Position numbers and translations under genes: made by a program | The notes under the pieces: generated by a model | Told to the model about the DNA's origin: nothing | The model's input: the letters and a program-made list of their open reading frames with translations, nothing else | The model's database searches: none | In this document: one piece after another, positions 1-6,992 of the stretch | How the letters are laid out: every line of letters begins with the position of its first letter | Numbering within the stretch: position 1 is the stretch's first letter | Source: an uncultured Flavobacteriaceae bacterium | Lineage (GTDB): Bacteria > Bacteroidota > Bacteroidia > Flavobacteriales > Flavobacteriaceae | Assembly: GCA_937901915.1 (NCBI GenBank) | Contig: CALGUD010000118.1 | Location: 1-16,733 of the forward strand | Direction: 5' to 3' | DNA: 16,733 nucleotides

Positions 1-308
1 TTTGTTCTAATTATATCCAAGCTGGATTGAGATATGTAATCCCAAGATTTCGCTTCTAAAGAATGATCAAGAATTTCAGCTACTGATCCTCTTGCATTCA
101 ACAAGAACTTTATATTCTCTTTATAATGATACCTTCCCCAGCCTTCAGCAATATTTGCGGTGGCCGATCGTGACGCTCTCAATATTTGCGAATAAAGCTC
201 AAATCGCTCATGTTTAGGTAAATGGGACAATATATTTACTTTTAAATATAATTTTAAATCATTACAAGATTGCCAACATTGTAGTTTTTCAAAATTATTT
301 CCATTCAT
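1..308 (-). CDS. Four-helix-bundle protein (23S rRNA IVS-type family), C-terminus off the left edge
   Basis: About 102 residues are visible from an ATG at 308 to the window edge; the family is usually about 115-130 residues, so only the last part is missing. It starts MNGNNFEKLQCWQSC, and the family core reads RASRSATANIAEGWGR (roughly residues 44-59), followed by a helix with ARGSVAEILDHSLEA. The N-terminal F.KL..W..C pattern, the S..AN.AEG motif and the all-helical character are diagnostic of the small four-helix-bundle proteins first found in 23S rRNA intervening sequences. In Bacteroidetes they are common as isolated genes inside polysaccharide operons, with no established function. It follows cysD on the same strand after a gap of about 40 bases that contains a 7-bp tandem repeat. 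Family assignment is firm; role unknown. Confidence 0.85.
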   Translation of the reverse strand, partial: MNGNNFEKLQCWQSCNDLKLYLKVNILSHLPKHERFELYSQILRASRSATANIAEGWGRYHYKENIKFLLNARGSVAEILDHSLEAKSWDYISQSSLDIIRT

Positions 309-309
309 T

Positions 310-330
310 TCTATTCTCTATTCTCTATTC
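310..330. repeat. Three perfect 7-bp tandem repeats in the leader of the four-helix-bundle gene
   Basis: The unit TCTATTC (GAATAGA on the coding strand) occurs three times without error, ending two bases upstream of the ATG at 308. It therefore occupies the place of a ribosome binding site. A change in copy number would alter the spacing or structure of the initiation region. Whether the number varies cannot be seen from one sequence. Confidence 0.8.
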
Positions 331-349
331 ACAAATCAACTGATCACTA

Positions 350-1255
350 TTAAAAATACCCTTGTCGTTTTCTATCTTCCATTGCAGTTTCAGAACGTTT
401 ATCGTCTGACCTGTTTCCACGCTCTGTTTGTCGCATAGCAGATACTTCCAGGGCAATTTTTTCTAAAGTGTCGGCATCTGATTCAATCCCTCCTGTAATG
501 GTAATATCCCCTAAAGTCCTGAACCGGATTTTTTTGGTTACTATTTCTTCATTTTCTTCCAGTTTTAAGAATTCAGAATTGGGGATCCATGAGCCATTTC
601 TCCAAACTACCTCCCGCTCATGTGCAAAATACAGGGAAGGTATGGCAATGTTTTCCCTTTTAATATAATTCCACACATCCATTTCTGTCCAATTGCTTAT
701 AGGGAAAGCCCTAAAGTGTTCACCTTCAAAATGCTTTCCGTTAAAAATATTCCATAATTCCGGACGTTGGTTTTTAGGGTCCCACTGACCAAAATCATCC
801 CTATGGGAAAAAAACCGTTCTTTTGCCCTTGCTTTTTCTTCATCTCTTCGTCCACCACCTATTGCGCAGTCCACTTTATGCTGTTCAATAGCATCTAAAA
901 GAGTTGTGATCTGCAAAGCATTCCGTGTTGCATTTTTTCCCTTTTCTTCTGCAACCCGTCCCTGATTTATTGATTCCTGTACAGAGCCTACCAGTAATTG
1001 CACGCCTAATTCTTTAATAAGGTCATCCCTGAATTTAATGGTTTCAGGAAAATTATGGCCCGTATCTACATGCATTAAGGCAAACGGCACTTTACATGGG
1101 TGAAATGCTTTTTGTGCTAAATGGGTCACTACAATAGAATCCTTCCCTCCGGAAAACAAGATCACCGGATTCTGAAATTGTGCCCATACTTCCCTTAAAA
1201 CATATATGGCTTCTGATTCTAATTCGTCTAAGTAATTTAAATAATATTTACTCAT
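350..1255 (-). CDS. cysD: Sulfate adenylyltransferase subunit 2 (ATP sulfurylase small subunit)
   Basis: This 301-residue PP-loop ATP pyrophosphatase catalyses, with the GTPase subunit CysN, the formation of adenosine 5'-phosphosulfate from ATP and sulfate. The PP-loop is SGGKDS at residues 35-40. Other conserved blocks are HVDTGHNFPET (62-72), GGRRDEEKARAKERFFS (134-150), FPISNWTEMDVW (184-195) and the C-terminal tail with RSETAMEDRKRQGYF. The length is full for the family. The start lies one base after the cysC stop, so the two are probably translated from one message. The obligate partner cysN does not follow directly: a four-helix-bundle gene does. CysN is either beyond the left edge or elsewhere. 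The product could feed sulfate assimilation or sulfation of the polysaccharide; the window does not decide between them. Confidence 0.95.
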   Translation of the reverse strand: MSKYYLNYLDELESEAIYVLREVWAQFQNPVILFSGGKDSIVVTHLAQKAFHPCKVPFALMHVDTGHNFPETIKFRDDLIKELGVQLLVGSVQESINQGRVAEEKGKNATRNALQITTLLDAIEQHKVDCAIGGGRRDEEKARAKERFFSHRDDFGQWDPKNQRPELWNIFNGKHFEGEHFRAFPISNWTEMDVWNYIKRENIAIPSLYFAHEREVVWRNGSWIPNSEFLKLEENEEIVTKKIRFRTLGDITITGGIESDADTLEKIALEVSAMRQTERGNRSDDKRSETAMEDRKRQGYF

Positions 1256-1256
1256 T

Positions 1257-1850
1257 TTATTTGAGTTCTAATTTAATGTGAATTTTATTATATATTTTTT
1301 GTACAGCTTCATCAATTGATAATGTATTGGTAACTTCTACATCCGGATTTTCAGGAAGTTCATAAGGTGCTGAAACACCTGTTAAATTATCTATTTTACC
1401 TTCTCTTGCTTTTTTATAAAGGCCTTTTACATCCCTTTTTTCACACTCCTCTAAAGTTGTGTTCACAAAAATTTCGACAAAGTTATCAGGTTTTACCGTA
1501 TTTTTAATGAATTCCCGATCTTTTTTATAGGGTGACACAAAAGCTGCTAAAACTACAAGTCCCGCATCAATCATTAAATTGGCTATTTCTGCTATTCTGC
1601 GAATATTTTCTGTACGGTCTTCAGGCTGGAAAGTCAAATCACTATTAATGCCTTTTCTTATATTATCACCATCTAAAACATAAGTTTTGACCCCCGTTTT
1701 ATGAAGTTTTTCTTCCAGTGCATTTGCAATAGTGGACTTACCCGATCCGGATAAGCCTGTAAACCAAATCAAGAACGATTTGTGTTTATTGGAGTCATTC
1801 CTGTTTTTTTTACTTATTTTAAAACGATGTGGAATTATGTTCTCTTGCAT
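1257..1850 (-). CDS. cysC: Adenylyl-sulfate kinase (APS kinase)
   Basis: This 197-residue cytoplasmic P-loop kinase phosphorylates APS to PAPS, the sulfate donor. The Walker A loop is GLSGSGKST at 32-40, followed by LDGDNIRKG (59-67), the DRTENIRRIAE block (78-88), SPYKKDRE (106-113), KGLYKKAREGKI (142-153) and TGVSAPYE (157-164), all typical APS kinase motifs. It is a stand-alone kinase, not the CysNC fusion. It sits between the DUF2061 gene (3 bases away) and cysD (1 base away), in a tight unit. DUF2061 genes are commonly found next to sulfate-activation genes, which supports the pairing. Confidence 0.95.
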   Translation of the reverse strand: MQENIIPHRFKISKKNRNDSNKHKSFLIWFTGLSGSGKSTIANALEEKLHKTGVKTYVLDGDNIRKGINSDLTFQPEDRTENIRRIAEIANLMIDAGLVVLAAFVSPYKKDREFIKNTVKPDNFVEIFVNTTLEECEKRDVKGLYKKAREGKIDNLTGVSAPYELPENPDVEVTNTLSIDEAVQKIYNKIHIKLELK

Positions 1851-1853
1851 TAC

Positions 1854-2264
1854 TTACACTTTTTTTCTTTTCTCCAATCCAAAGTTTGTTTTATACCATG
1901 CTTTTTCATGCAGGTAATATAACAACATTTTTGTAACTACTTCTGCAACACCAATTTTTACCCCTATGATAGGATCTCCCGATATGATCCAGGATATTAT
2001 CATGGTATCTAATGTTCCCAGTATACGCCAGCTTATGGTTTTTAGAATATGCCGTTTGTTACTATCCGGCATATTCGAGTTAAACCAAACCCTTTCATGC
2101 AAATAATAGAAAACCATTTTGGTTACAACTTCGGCAAAACCAATTTTTAATCCTATAAATGGGTTTCCTGAAATAATCCAGGATAGCAAAATTGTATCCA
2201 AAGTACCTACTATTCTCCATGTAATGGTTTTTGCTATATGTCGCTTTTGTGTATTACTTTTCAA
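1854..2264 (-). CDS. Membrane protein with two tandem DUF2061 domains
   Basis: This 136-residue protein consists of one domain repeated twice: residues about 7-61 and 70-124. Both copies start KRHI.KTI.WRI.GTLDT, continue through a hydrophobic SWIISG(N/D)P segment and I(G)..(G).AEVVTKM, and end YYLHE(R/K).W. The pattern matches DUF2061, a short membrane domain usually present once. Each repeat has one or two hydrophobic stretches, so the protein probably spans the inner membrane several times. The family has no proven biochemistry; its repeated occurrence beside cysC/cysD/cysN suggests a link with sulfate activation or uptake. It lies 26 bases after wecC and 3 bases before cysC. The repeats differ at many positions, so the duplication is old. 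Confidence 0.85.
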   Translation of the reverse strand: MKSNTQKRHIAKTITWRIVGTLDTILLSWIISGNPFIGLKIGFAEVVTKMVFYYLHERVWFNSNMPDSNKRHILKTISWRILGTLDTMIISWIISGDPIIGVKIGVAEVVTKMLLYYLHEKAWYKTNFGLEKRKKV

Positions 2265-2290
2265 TTTATTCTTGTTTTACTATGAAGGTT

Positions 2291-3505
2291 TTATTTTAAA
2301 ACCCCACAAAAATCCAACACCATTTTGTTTTCCGACAAGTTGAGATCTTTAAATTCTTTATGAGCCACCAAAAATACAAGAATATCTGCTTTTTGGGCGG
2401 CTTCTTTATAATTAGTTAATTTAAATACCTTATGCTCATCAATGTTTGGTTCTACAATATAATACTCTTCATTATTCGCATTCTGAAGCACTTTTTGTAC
2501 AATATATTTGGCCGGTGACTCCCTTAAATCGTCAATATTTGGTTTAAAAGCTAAACCCATCAATGCTATACTTGCTTTTCTACCGTGTTTAAGTTCAAAC
2601 TCTAATTTGGCTGTTTGTACTTTTTCTGCACACCAAAAGGACTTATAATTATTAATTTCCCTGGCTTTACCAATAATTTGTGATTCCATGGGATAATCGG
2701 ATACGATAAAATAAGGGTCCACAGCTATACAATGTCCGCCAACACCACAACCAGGTTGTAATATTGTTACCCGCGGATGTTTATTTGCCAAATTTATCAA
2801 TTCCCATACATCTATCCCTGCTTTATCACAAATTAATGAAAGTTCATTGGCAAAAGCAATCTGGACATCCCTTGAAGAATTTTCTACCAGTTTACACATT
2901 TCTGCTGTGCGTGCATTGGTTTTGTGCAAATCCCCTTTTATAAATTGCCGATAAAACGCTACTGCTTTTTCGGTCGATTTATCATCAACACCTCCAATAA
3001 CCCGATCATTATGAACGAGTTCATACATTACATTTCCAGGCAATACTCTCTCCGGACAATATGCTATATGCAGTTTGTCCTTTAATTCCGGCCGTTTACT
3101 GTAAATCAGATGCATCATCTTTTCAGTGGTGCCAATAGGCGAAGTAGATTCAATTATATATAAATCATTTTCCTTTAATAATGGAATAACCGCTTCTGTA
3201 GCGGCTTCAACAAATGATATGTCCGGCTCATTTTTTCCCTTAAAGGGTGTTGGCACTACTATGAGATAAGTGTTTGCCTCAACAGGCTTGATATCTGCCC
3301 TAAGAAAGCCTTCTTTAACTGCAGATGCGACCGCTCCATCCAATTCGGGTTCAATAATATGAATTTTACCGGCATTAATAGTTTCAACCACATGAGGATT
3401 AATATCCACTCCATGTACATTTACTTTGTTTTGAGCTATAAGGGCAGCTGTTGGCAATCCTATATAACCCAATCCTACCATTACTACATCTGGTTTTTGA
3501 CTCAT
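2291..3505 (-). CDS. wecC: UDP-N-acetyl-D-mannosamine dehydrogenase
   Basis: This 404-residue NAD-dependent dehydrogenase oxidises UDP-ManNAc at C6 to UDP-ManNAcA. It shows the Rossmann motif GLGYIGLP (11-18), the CPERVLPG block (150-157), the lysine-asparagine block AEMCKLVENSSRD (201-213) and the catalytic cysteine block GVGGHCIAVDPYF, with C259 as the expected nucleophile. GVGGHC rather than GFGGSC separates the WecC type from UDP-glucose dehydrogenase. Its start is 2 bases beyond the wecB stop, and WecB makes its substrate, so the pair forms a two-step pathway. Related enzymes act on UDP-GlcNAc or UDP-GalNAc; the linked epimerase favours ManNAc. Confidence 0.93.
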   Translation of the reverse strand: MSQKPDVVMVGLGYIGLPTAALIAQNKVNVHGVDINPHVVETINAGKIHIIEPELDGAVASAVKEGFLRADIKPVEANTYLIVVPTPFKGKNEPDISFVEAATEAVIPLLKENDLYIIESTSPIGTTEKMMHLIYSKRPELKDKLHIAYCPERVLPGNVMYELVHNDRVIGGVDDKSTEKAVAFYRQFIKGDLHKTNARTAEMCKLVENSSRDVQIAFANELSLICDKAGIDVWELINLANKHPRVTILQPGCGVGGHCIAVDPYFIVSDYPMESQIIGKAREINNYKSFWCAEKVQTAKLEFELKHGRKASIALMGLAFKPNIDDLRESPAKYIVQKVLQNANNEEYYIVEPNIDEHKVFKLTNYKEAAQKADILVFLVAHKEFKDLNLSENKMVLDFCGVLK

Positions 3506-3507
3506 AT

Positions 3508-4635
3508 TTATAAATTTGAAATAAATTTCACTATTCTTTCACAGGCCTTACCATCTCCATAAGGATTATGTAACTGGCTCATTTTTCGGTATGCCTTTTC
3601 ATCATTTAACAGACGGGTGCTTTCCCTAACAATTTTTGAGACATCTGTCCCTACTAATAATACTGTTCCTGCTTCTACTGCTTCAGGGCGTTCAGTTGTT
3701 TCTCTCATTACCAGAACCGGCTTGCCTAAGCTAGGTGCTTCTTCCTGCACCCCTCCGCTATCCGTAATTATTAAATATGATTTTTCCATTAGCCAGACAA
3801 AAGATGGGTATGACAATGGATCTATTAATTTTATGTTATAGATGTTTGCCAGTAGGTCATATACAGGTTTTTGCACATTTGGGTTTAAATGCACAGGATA
3901 TACAATTTGAGTATCAGGATTTTCAGTTGCAATTGTTTTTAAAGCACTGCATATATTAATAAAACCCTGTCCGTGATTTTCTCTTCTATGACCTGTAACA
4001 AGAATTAATCTTTTTAAAGGATCTATAAATGTTTTTAAAGTTTCTATTTCTTTATCATAAAACTCAGAAGAAGTAACTTTTTTTGTGCTGTATTTTAATG
4101 CATCAATAACCGTATTCCCTGTTACTAAAATATTTTTATCCGGAATATTCTCATTAAGTAAATTTTCTCTCGATGTCTGAGTAGGGGAAAAGTGATAATC
4201 TGATATACATCCGGCAATACTTCTGTTAATTTCTTCCGGGAAAGGGGAGTGTTTATTAAATGTTCTTAATCCTGCTTCTACATGACATACTTTTGCCCCG
4301 GAGTAAAAAGCGGCAATACTTGTTGCCATGGTGGTGGTGGTATCTCCATGAACATACACGTAATCCGGTTTAAACTCTTCCAGTACGGGTTTTAAACTGG
4401 TTAAAATATCAGCGGTTAGTGAATATAAATTTTGATTTTGTTTCATTAAGTCAAGATCATAATCCGGAACTATTTCAAAAAATGATAAAACCTGATCCAA
4501 CATTTCCCTGTGTTGGGCCGTTATACAAACTTTTGTTTCAAATTTAGTAGTATTCTTAAGAAATTCTTTAACCAGCGGTGCCATTTTAATGGCTTCGGGC
4601 CTGGTGCCAAATACAATTAAATTTTTAACTCTCAT
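3508..4635 (-). CDS. wecB: UDP-N-acetylglucosamine 2-epimerase (non-hydrolysing)
   Basis: This 375-residue cytoplasmic enzyme interconverts UDP-GlcNAc and UDP-ManNAc. It has the GT-B-like two-domain pattern of the family: FGTRPEAIKMAP (9-20), QHREMLDQVL (41-50), HGDTTTTMA (96-104), HVEAGLRT (118-125), FPEEINR (132-138), GHRRENHG (215-222), SGGVQEEAPSLG (293-304) and RETTERPEA (311-319). These include the catalytic acidic residues and the histidine of the GHRREN block. Length is normal. It starts 18 bases after the rfbD stop and is followed almost immediately by wecC. Confidence 0.95.
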   Translation of the reverse strand: MRVKNLIVFGTRPEAIKMAPLVKEFLKNTTKFETKVCITAQHREMLDQVLSFFEIVPDYDLDLMKQNQNLYSLTADILTSLKPVLEEFKPDYVYVHGDTTTTMATSIAAFYSGAKVCHVEAGLRTFNKHSPFPEEINRSIAGCISDYHFSPTQTSRENLLNENIPDKNILVTGNTVIDALKYSTKKVTSSEFYDKEIETLKTFIDPLKRLILVTGHRRENHGQGFINICSALKTIATENPDTQIVYPVHLNPNVQKPVYDLLANIYNIKLIDPLSYPSFVWLMEKSYLIITDSGGVQEEAPSLGKPVLVMRETTERPEAVEAGTVLLVGTDVSKIVRESTRLLNDEKAYRKMSQLHNPYGDGKACERIVKFISNL

Positions 4636-4653
4636 TACTATTTCTGATCTGTT

Positions 4654-5433
4654 CTAAACTTCCAAAACACTATATTCTGGCCTGCGTGCAAAAGTACGAT
4701 AATTCTCTGCTTTTACAACTTTTACAGAATTAGTTAAGTTGTTCTCTTTGATTATACTCAAGGCGAAATCATACCAGGTCATTACTTTATCATCACTAAA
4801 GTGATGGATTCCGCATTTTTTATTGTTATTAATTATTGTTTCTATTAAATATTGCGTTAAACTTTCAGTATTAGTAGGGCAACCAGTTTGTTGACCTGTT
4901 ATATAAATTTCTTTTTCTGTCTTTGCTTTTTCAAGTATGGTTCTGTAAAAGTTTTTTCCAAACTCTTTACTGTACAACCAGGAGGTCCTTACAATAAAGT
5001 ATTTTTCTAGTATTTCCCGGATATATTTTTCTCCGGCTAATTTAGATTTTCCGTATTCGTTTATGGGATTAGGAACATCATTTACTGTATAAGGTTCCCC
5101 TTTTTCACCGTCAAAAACATAATCTGTAGAAATGTGAATTAATGTAGTGCCATAGCTTTTACAGGACAAAGCTAAATTTTTTACCCCTTCTGCATTTACA
5201 GCGGAAGCTTTTTCAGATTCTTTTTCGGCTTGTTCTACATTTGTGTAGGCAGCACAGTTTATACAGTAATCTGGTTTATGGGCTTTGAAAACTGATTCAA
5301 TGCTTTGAGAGCTTGTAATGTCTAATTCTGAAATGGAAGTAAAAATAAATTCGAGTTCCGGATAATTGGAATGTAACTTATGAATTGATTTTCCTAACTG
5401 GCCATTGGCTCCCGTGACTAAAATTTTTTGCAT
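4654..5433 (-). CDS. rfbD: dTDP-4-dehydrorhamnose reductase, apparently shortened at the C-terminus
   Basis: This protein would perform the last step of dTDP-L-rhamnose synthesis, NAD(P)H-dependent reduction of dTDP-4-keto-L-rhamnose. It is an SDR-extended enzyme with GANGQLG (8-14) for the dinucleotide, the STDYVFDG block (102-109) containing the catalytic threonine, and Y127 and K131 in YGKSK. The FARRPEYSVL block (248-257), normally followed by a further 25-30 residues, is here followed by E-V and a stop. At 259 residues it is shorter than the usual 280-300. No other frame within the 18 bases before wecB restores a tail. The active site is intact; the lost part belongs to the substrate-binding domain, so activity is uncertain. 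The start at 5433 gives the standard MQKILVTG beginning. Confidence 0.9.
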   Translation of the reverse strand: MQKILVTGANGQLGKSIHKLHSNYPELEFIFTSISELDITSSQSIESVFKAHKPDYCINCAAYTNVEQAEKESEKASAVNAEGVKNLALSCKSYGTTLIHISTDYVFDGEKGEPYTVNDVPNPINEYGKSKLAGEKYIREILEKYFIVRTSWLYSKEFGKNFYRTILEKAKTEKEIYITGQQTGCPTNTESLTQYLIETIINNNKKCGIHHFSDDKVMTWYDFALSIIKENNLTNSVKVVKAENYRTFARRPEYSVLEV

Positions 5434-5509
5434 ATTGATTAAGGTCAGATATAGAGCTTGGTCAATTCTTTATTTTAGGATTTGGGACAATATCATTTTT
5501 ATATTTCTT

Positions 5510-5555
5510 ATTGATTTTCTCTTTTCCCCTAGCCCTAAAGGGGGAGAAAATCAAT
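5510..5555. repeat. Long interrupted palindrome between rfbD and the antitoxin-like gene
   Basis: The 12-base arms ATTGATTTTCTC (5510-5521) and GAGAAAATCAAT (5544-5555) are exact reverse complements. Inside them sit CCCC and a run of G, giving a second stem. No T-run follows on the minus strand, so it is a poor intrinsic terminator. The core with CCCCTAGCCCTAAAGGGG resembles C/G-run palindromes scattered between genes in flavobacteria, and a related one is at 16619-16635. The rest of 5434-5667 holds no gene I can recognise, only AT-rich sequence. Confidence 0.75.
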
Positions 5556-5667
5556 ATTAACATTTACCCTTGTTCCAAAAAATAATTTAAACAAACATAC
5601 GAGGCCGGGGCAAAGAATAATTTTATTCCTTATTTATTTTTTCTATATCGGTTAGGATTTCATCTCT

Positions 5668-5841
5668 TTATTCCCATTCATTTCTCAACTCCTTTTGAAT
5701 CTGTAAAGCATCTTTTTTGAGGTTGATTTTTCCACTGTATTTATATACATCTACCCCATTACTTTTAAACTCTTTAGCTAACTTCTCTAAAATATCCTGA
5801 ACACTTTTTTTTGTTGCGCCGGGTTTCAATACAGTTACCAT
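5668..5841 (-). CDS. Small orphan antitoxin-like protein
   Basis: A 57-residue gene runs from ATG at 5841 to TAA ending at 5668. It starts MVTVLKPGATKKSVQDILEK and ends with a YSGKINLKKDAL.IQK.LRNEWE pattern. This matches, from memory, a family of short Bacteroidetes proteins with the ending K(Y/F).G.I.L..D.L.IQK.(L/M)R(D/N)EW, usually located just upstream of a PIN or RelE toxin gene and regarded as antitoxins. No toxin follows: after the stop there are 14 further in-frame sense codons to a second stop at 5623, then non-coding sequence. The -7 box 18 bases upstream supports expression. It interrupts the rfbC-rfbD junction. Antitoxin function is inferred from the family resemblance only. Confidence 0.6.
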   Translation of the reverse strand: MVTVLKPGATKKSVQDILEKLAKEFKSNGVDVYKYSGKINLKKDALQIQKELRNEWE

Positions 5842-5858
5842 AGTTTTGGTATTTATAT

Positions 5859-5866
5859 CAAAGATA
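5859..5866 (-). promoter_or_regulatory. Bacteroidetes-type -7 box for the antitoxin-like gene
   Basis: On the minus strand this reads TATCTTTG, an exact match to TAnnTTTG, 17 bases before the ATG at 5841. I see no clear TTTG -33 element at the usual distance, so the call rests on the -7 box and position only. It could also serve rfbD and the genes after it. Confidence 0.4.
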
Positions 5867-6138
5867 GTATTTTAATGAAAACTACAGAAATTTGGTGATT
5901 GGGATATGAGTTTTCTGTGTAATCGGGTGGTTTAGATTTTTTTCTGCCACGGACCTCCCTGCCACCGGCAAGTTCATGAATGTTTGTTAATGTTGAATTA
6001 AAGTAAGTGCTTTGGGTTTTTAATTTCAATAATCATGGCTCGTAAATAATTTACATCCGTCACCGGAGATCGGACATCCAACCTCTATAATTCTACACCC
6101 TAAAATTGAAAATACACTCTAAAAGGTTGAATCCAATA
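5867..6138. other. Gene-free stretch between rfbC and the antitoxin-like gene
   Basis: About 270 bases without a recognisable gene in any frame. The left half is AT-rich with a GC-richer patch near 5945-5975 containing TGCCACCGGCA-like imperfect symmetry. The only feature I can define is the repeat word at 6054-6082, which also occurs in the cold-shock repeat mosaics. Confidence 0.6.
6054..6082 (-). repeat. Isolated copy of the GGATGTCCGAT intergenic repeat word
   Basis: On the minus strand this reads GTTGGATGTCCGATC, then TCCGGTGACGGATG. It aligns with the copies at 12205-12235, 12653-12675 and 16579-16608 (GTTGGATGTCCGATGACCGGTGCCGGATG type). It is the only copy seen inside the polysaccharide locus and on the opposite orientation. 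Confidence 0.65.
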
Positions 6139-6690
6139 CTAAAGTAAAGAATCAAGGTTTTTAAATGAGGGTAAATTTAAATCCTTTTCCGACAAAATAA
6201 ATTCACTTTCAGGCAATTCCCATTTTATATTTAGATCTTTGTCGTTATAAATAATTCCTTGTTCCGAATCTTTATGGTAATACCGGTCACATTTATATGA
6301 GAAAATAACCTCATTTGTTAAACATAAAAATGCATGAGCAAATCCTTCTGAAATGAATAATTGTAAATTATTTTCTTCATTCAGTTTTACAGAAAAATGC
6401 TGTCCGAACGTTGGTGAATCTTTCCTGATATCTACCACTACATCCTGAACTTCACCTTTTACAACTCTTACCAGCTTAGACTGTGCATATTCTCCTGTTT
6501 GAAAATGAAATCCTCTAAGTACTCCTTTTTTTGATACAGACTGATTATCCTGCACAAAATGAATATCCAAACCTGTTTTATTTTTAAATTCTTTTAAATT
6601 AAAGGTTTCATGAAATGTACCTCTTTCGTCCTTAAAGACTTTAGGTTCGATTATAAAACAGCCTTTTAAATATGTATGTTCAATTTTCAA
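6139..6690 (-). CDS. rfbC: dTDP-4-dehydrorhamnose 3,5-epimerase
   Basis: This 183-residue cupin-fold epimerase converts dTDP-4-keto-6-deoxyglucose to dTDP-4-keto-L-rhamnose. Conserved elements are FKDERGTFHETF (19-30), QDNQSVSKKGVLRGFHFQ (47-64) with H62 as the expected catalytic base, KGEVQDVVVDIRKDSPTFG (78-96), GFAHAF (116-121) and SYKCDRYY (131-138) with Y132 as the expected acid. Length is normal. Upstream lies the MITE-like element and downstream about 300 bases before the antitoxin-like gene, so it is not closely coupled to either rfbA or rfbD. Confidence 0.95.
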   Translation of the reverse strand: MKIEHTYLKGCFIIEPKVFKDERGTFHETFNLKEFKNKTGLDIHFVQDNQSVSKKGVLRGFHFQTGEYAQSKLVRVVKGEVQDVVVDIRKDSPTFGQHFSVKLNEENNLQLFISEGFAHAFLCLTNEVIFSYKCDRYYHKDSEQGIIYNDKDLNIKWELPESEFILSEKDLNLPSFKNLDSLL

Positions 6691-6776
6691 TTGATATTGT
6701 TTTAATTTTTATTGATTTTTTTCCTAACTCACTAGAATAAGAAAATCATTATTGTCTTTCTTTTACAAAAAAATGA

Positions 6777-6937
6777 TGAGGCTGTATAAAAAGGTATAAA
6801 ACTGTCTGTTCGAGCGCACGCGTGTCGCTGAAGCTTTAGCGTAAGCACAGTCGAGAACTATAACTTAGGTTTCGACTGCGCTCAACCTGACATATAATTT
6901 CATATATAGCATATGTACACCTTTTTATACAGCCTCA
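6777..6937. mobile_element. 161-bp MITE-like element with perfect 19-bp terminal inverted repeats
   Basis: TGAGGCTGTATAAAAAGGT at 6777-6795 is repeated exactly inverted at 6919-6937. There is no ORF inside. The interior has its own imperfect inverted repeat, 6803-6818 against 6877-6892 (13 of 16 matching, TGTC.G...GAGCGCA), and a hairpin CAGTCGAGAAC / GTTTCGACTG at 6848-6880. The GAGGCTGT ends resemble transposase-bearing IS elements of Bacteroidetes, so this is probably a non-autonomous derivative. No clear target duplication is visible, although AAAAATGAT occurs near both outer ends in inverted orientation. The remaining 6691-6776 and 6938-6992 are AT-rich spacer with no gene. Confidence 0.75.
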
Positions 6938-6992
6938 CAAAGAATCATTTTTCTATTACTTCTATATCACCAAAAGTGAAAAAGAAAATAAC

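Noticed and set aside
6777..6937. MITE-like element considered as a bidirectional transcription terminator
   Set aside because: The arms are 123 bases apart and lack the short loop and T-run of an intrinsic terminator; the structure fits a transposable element better.
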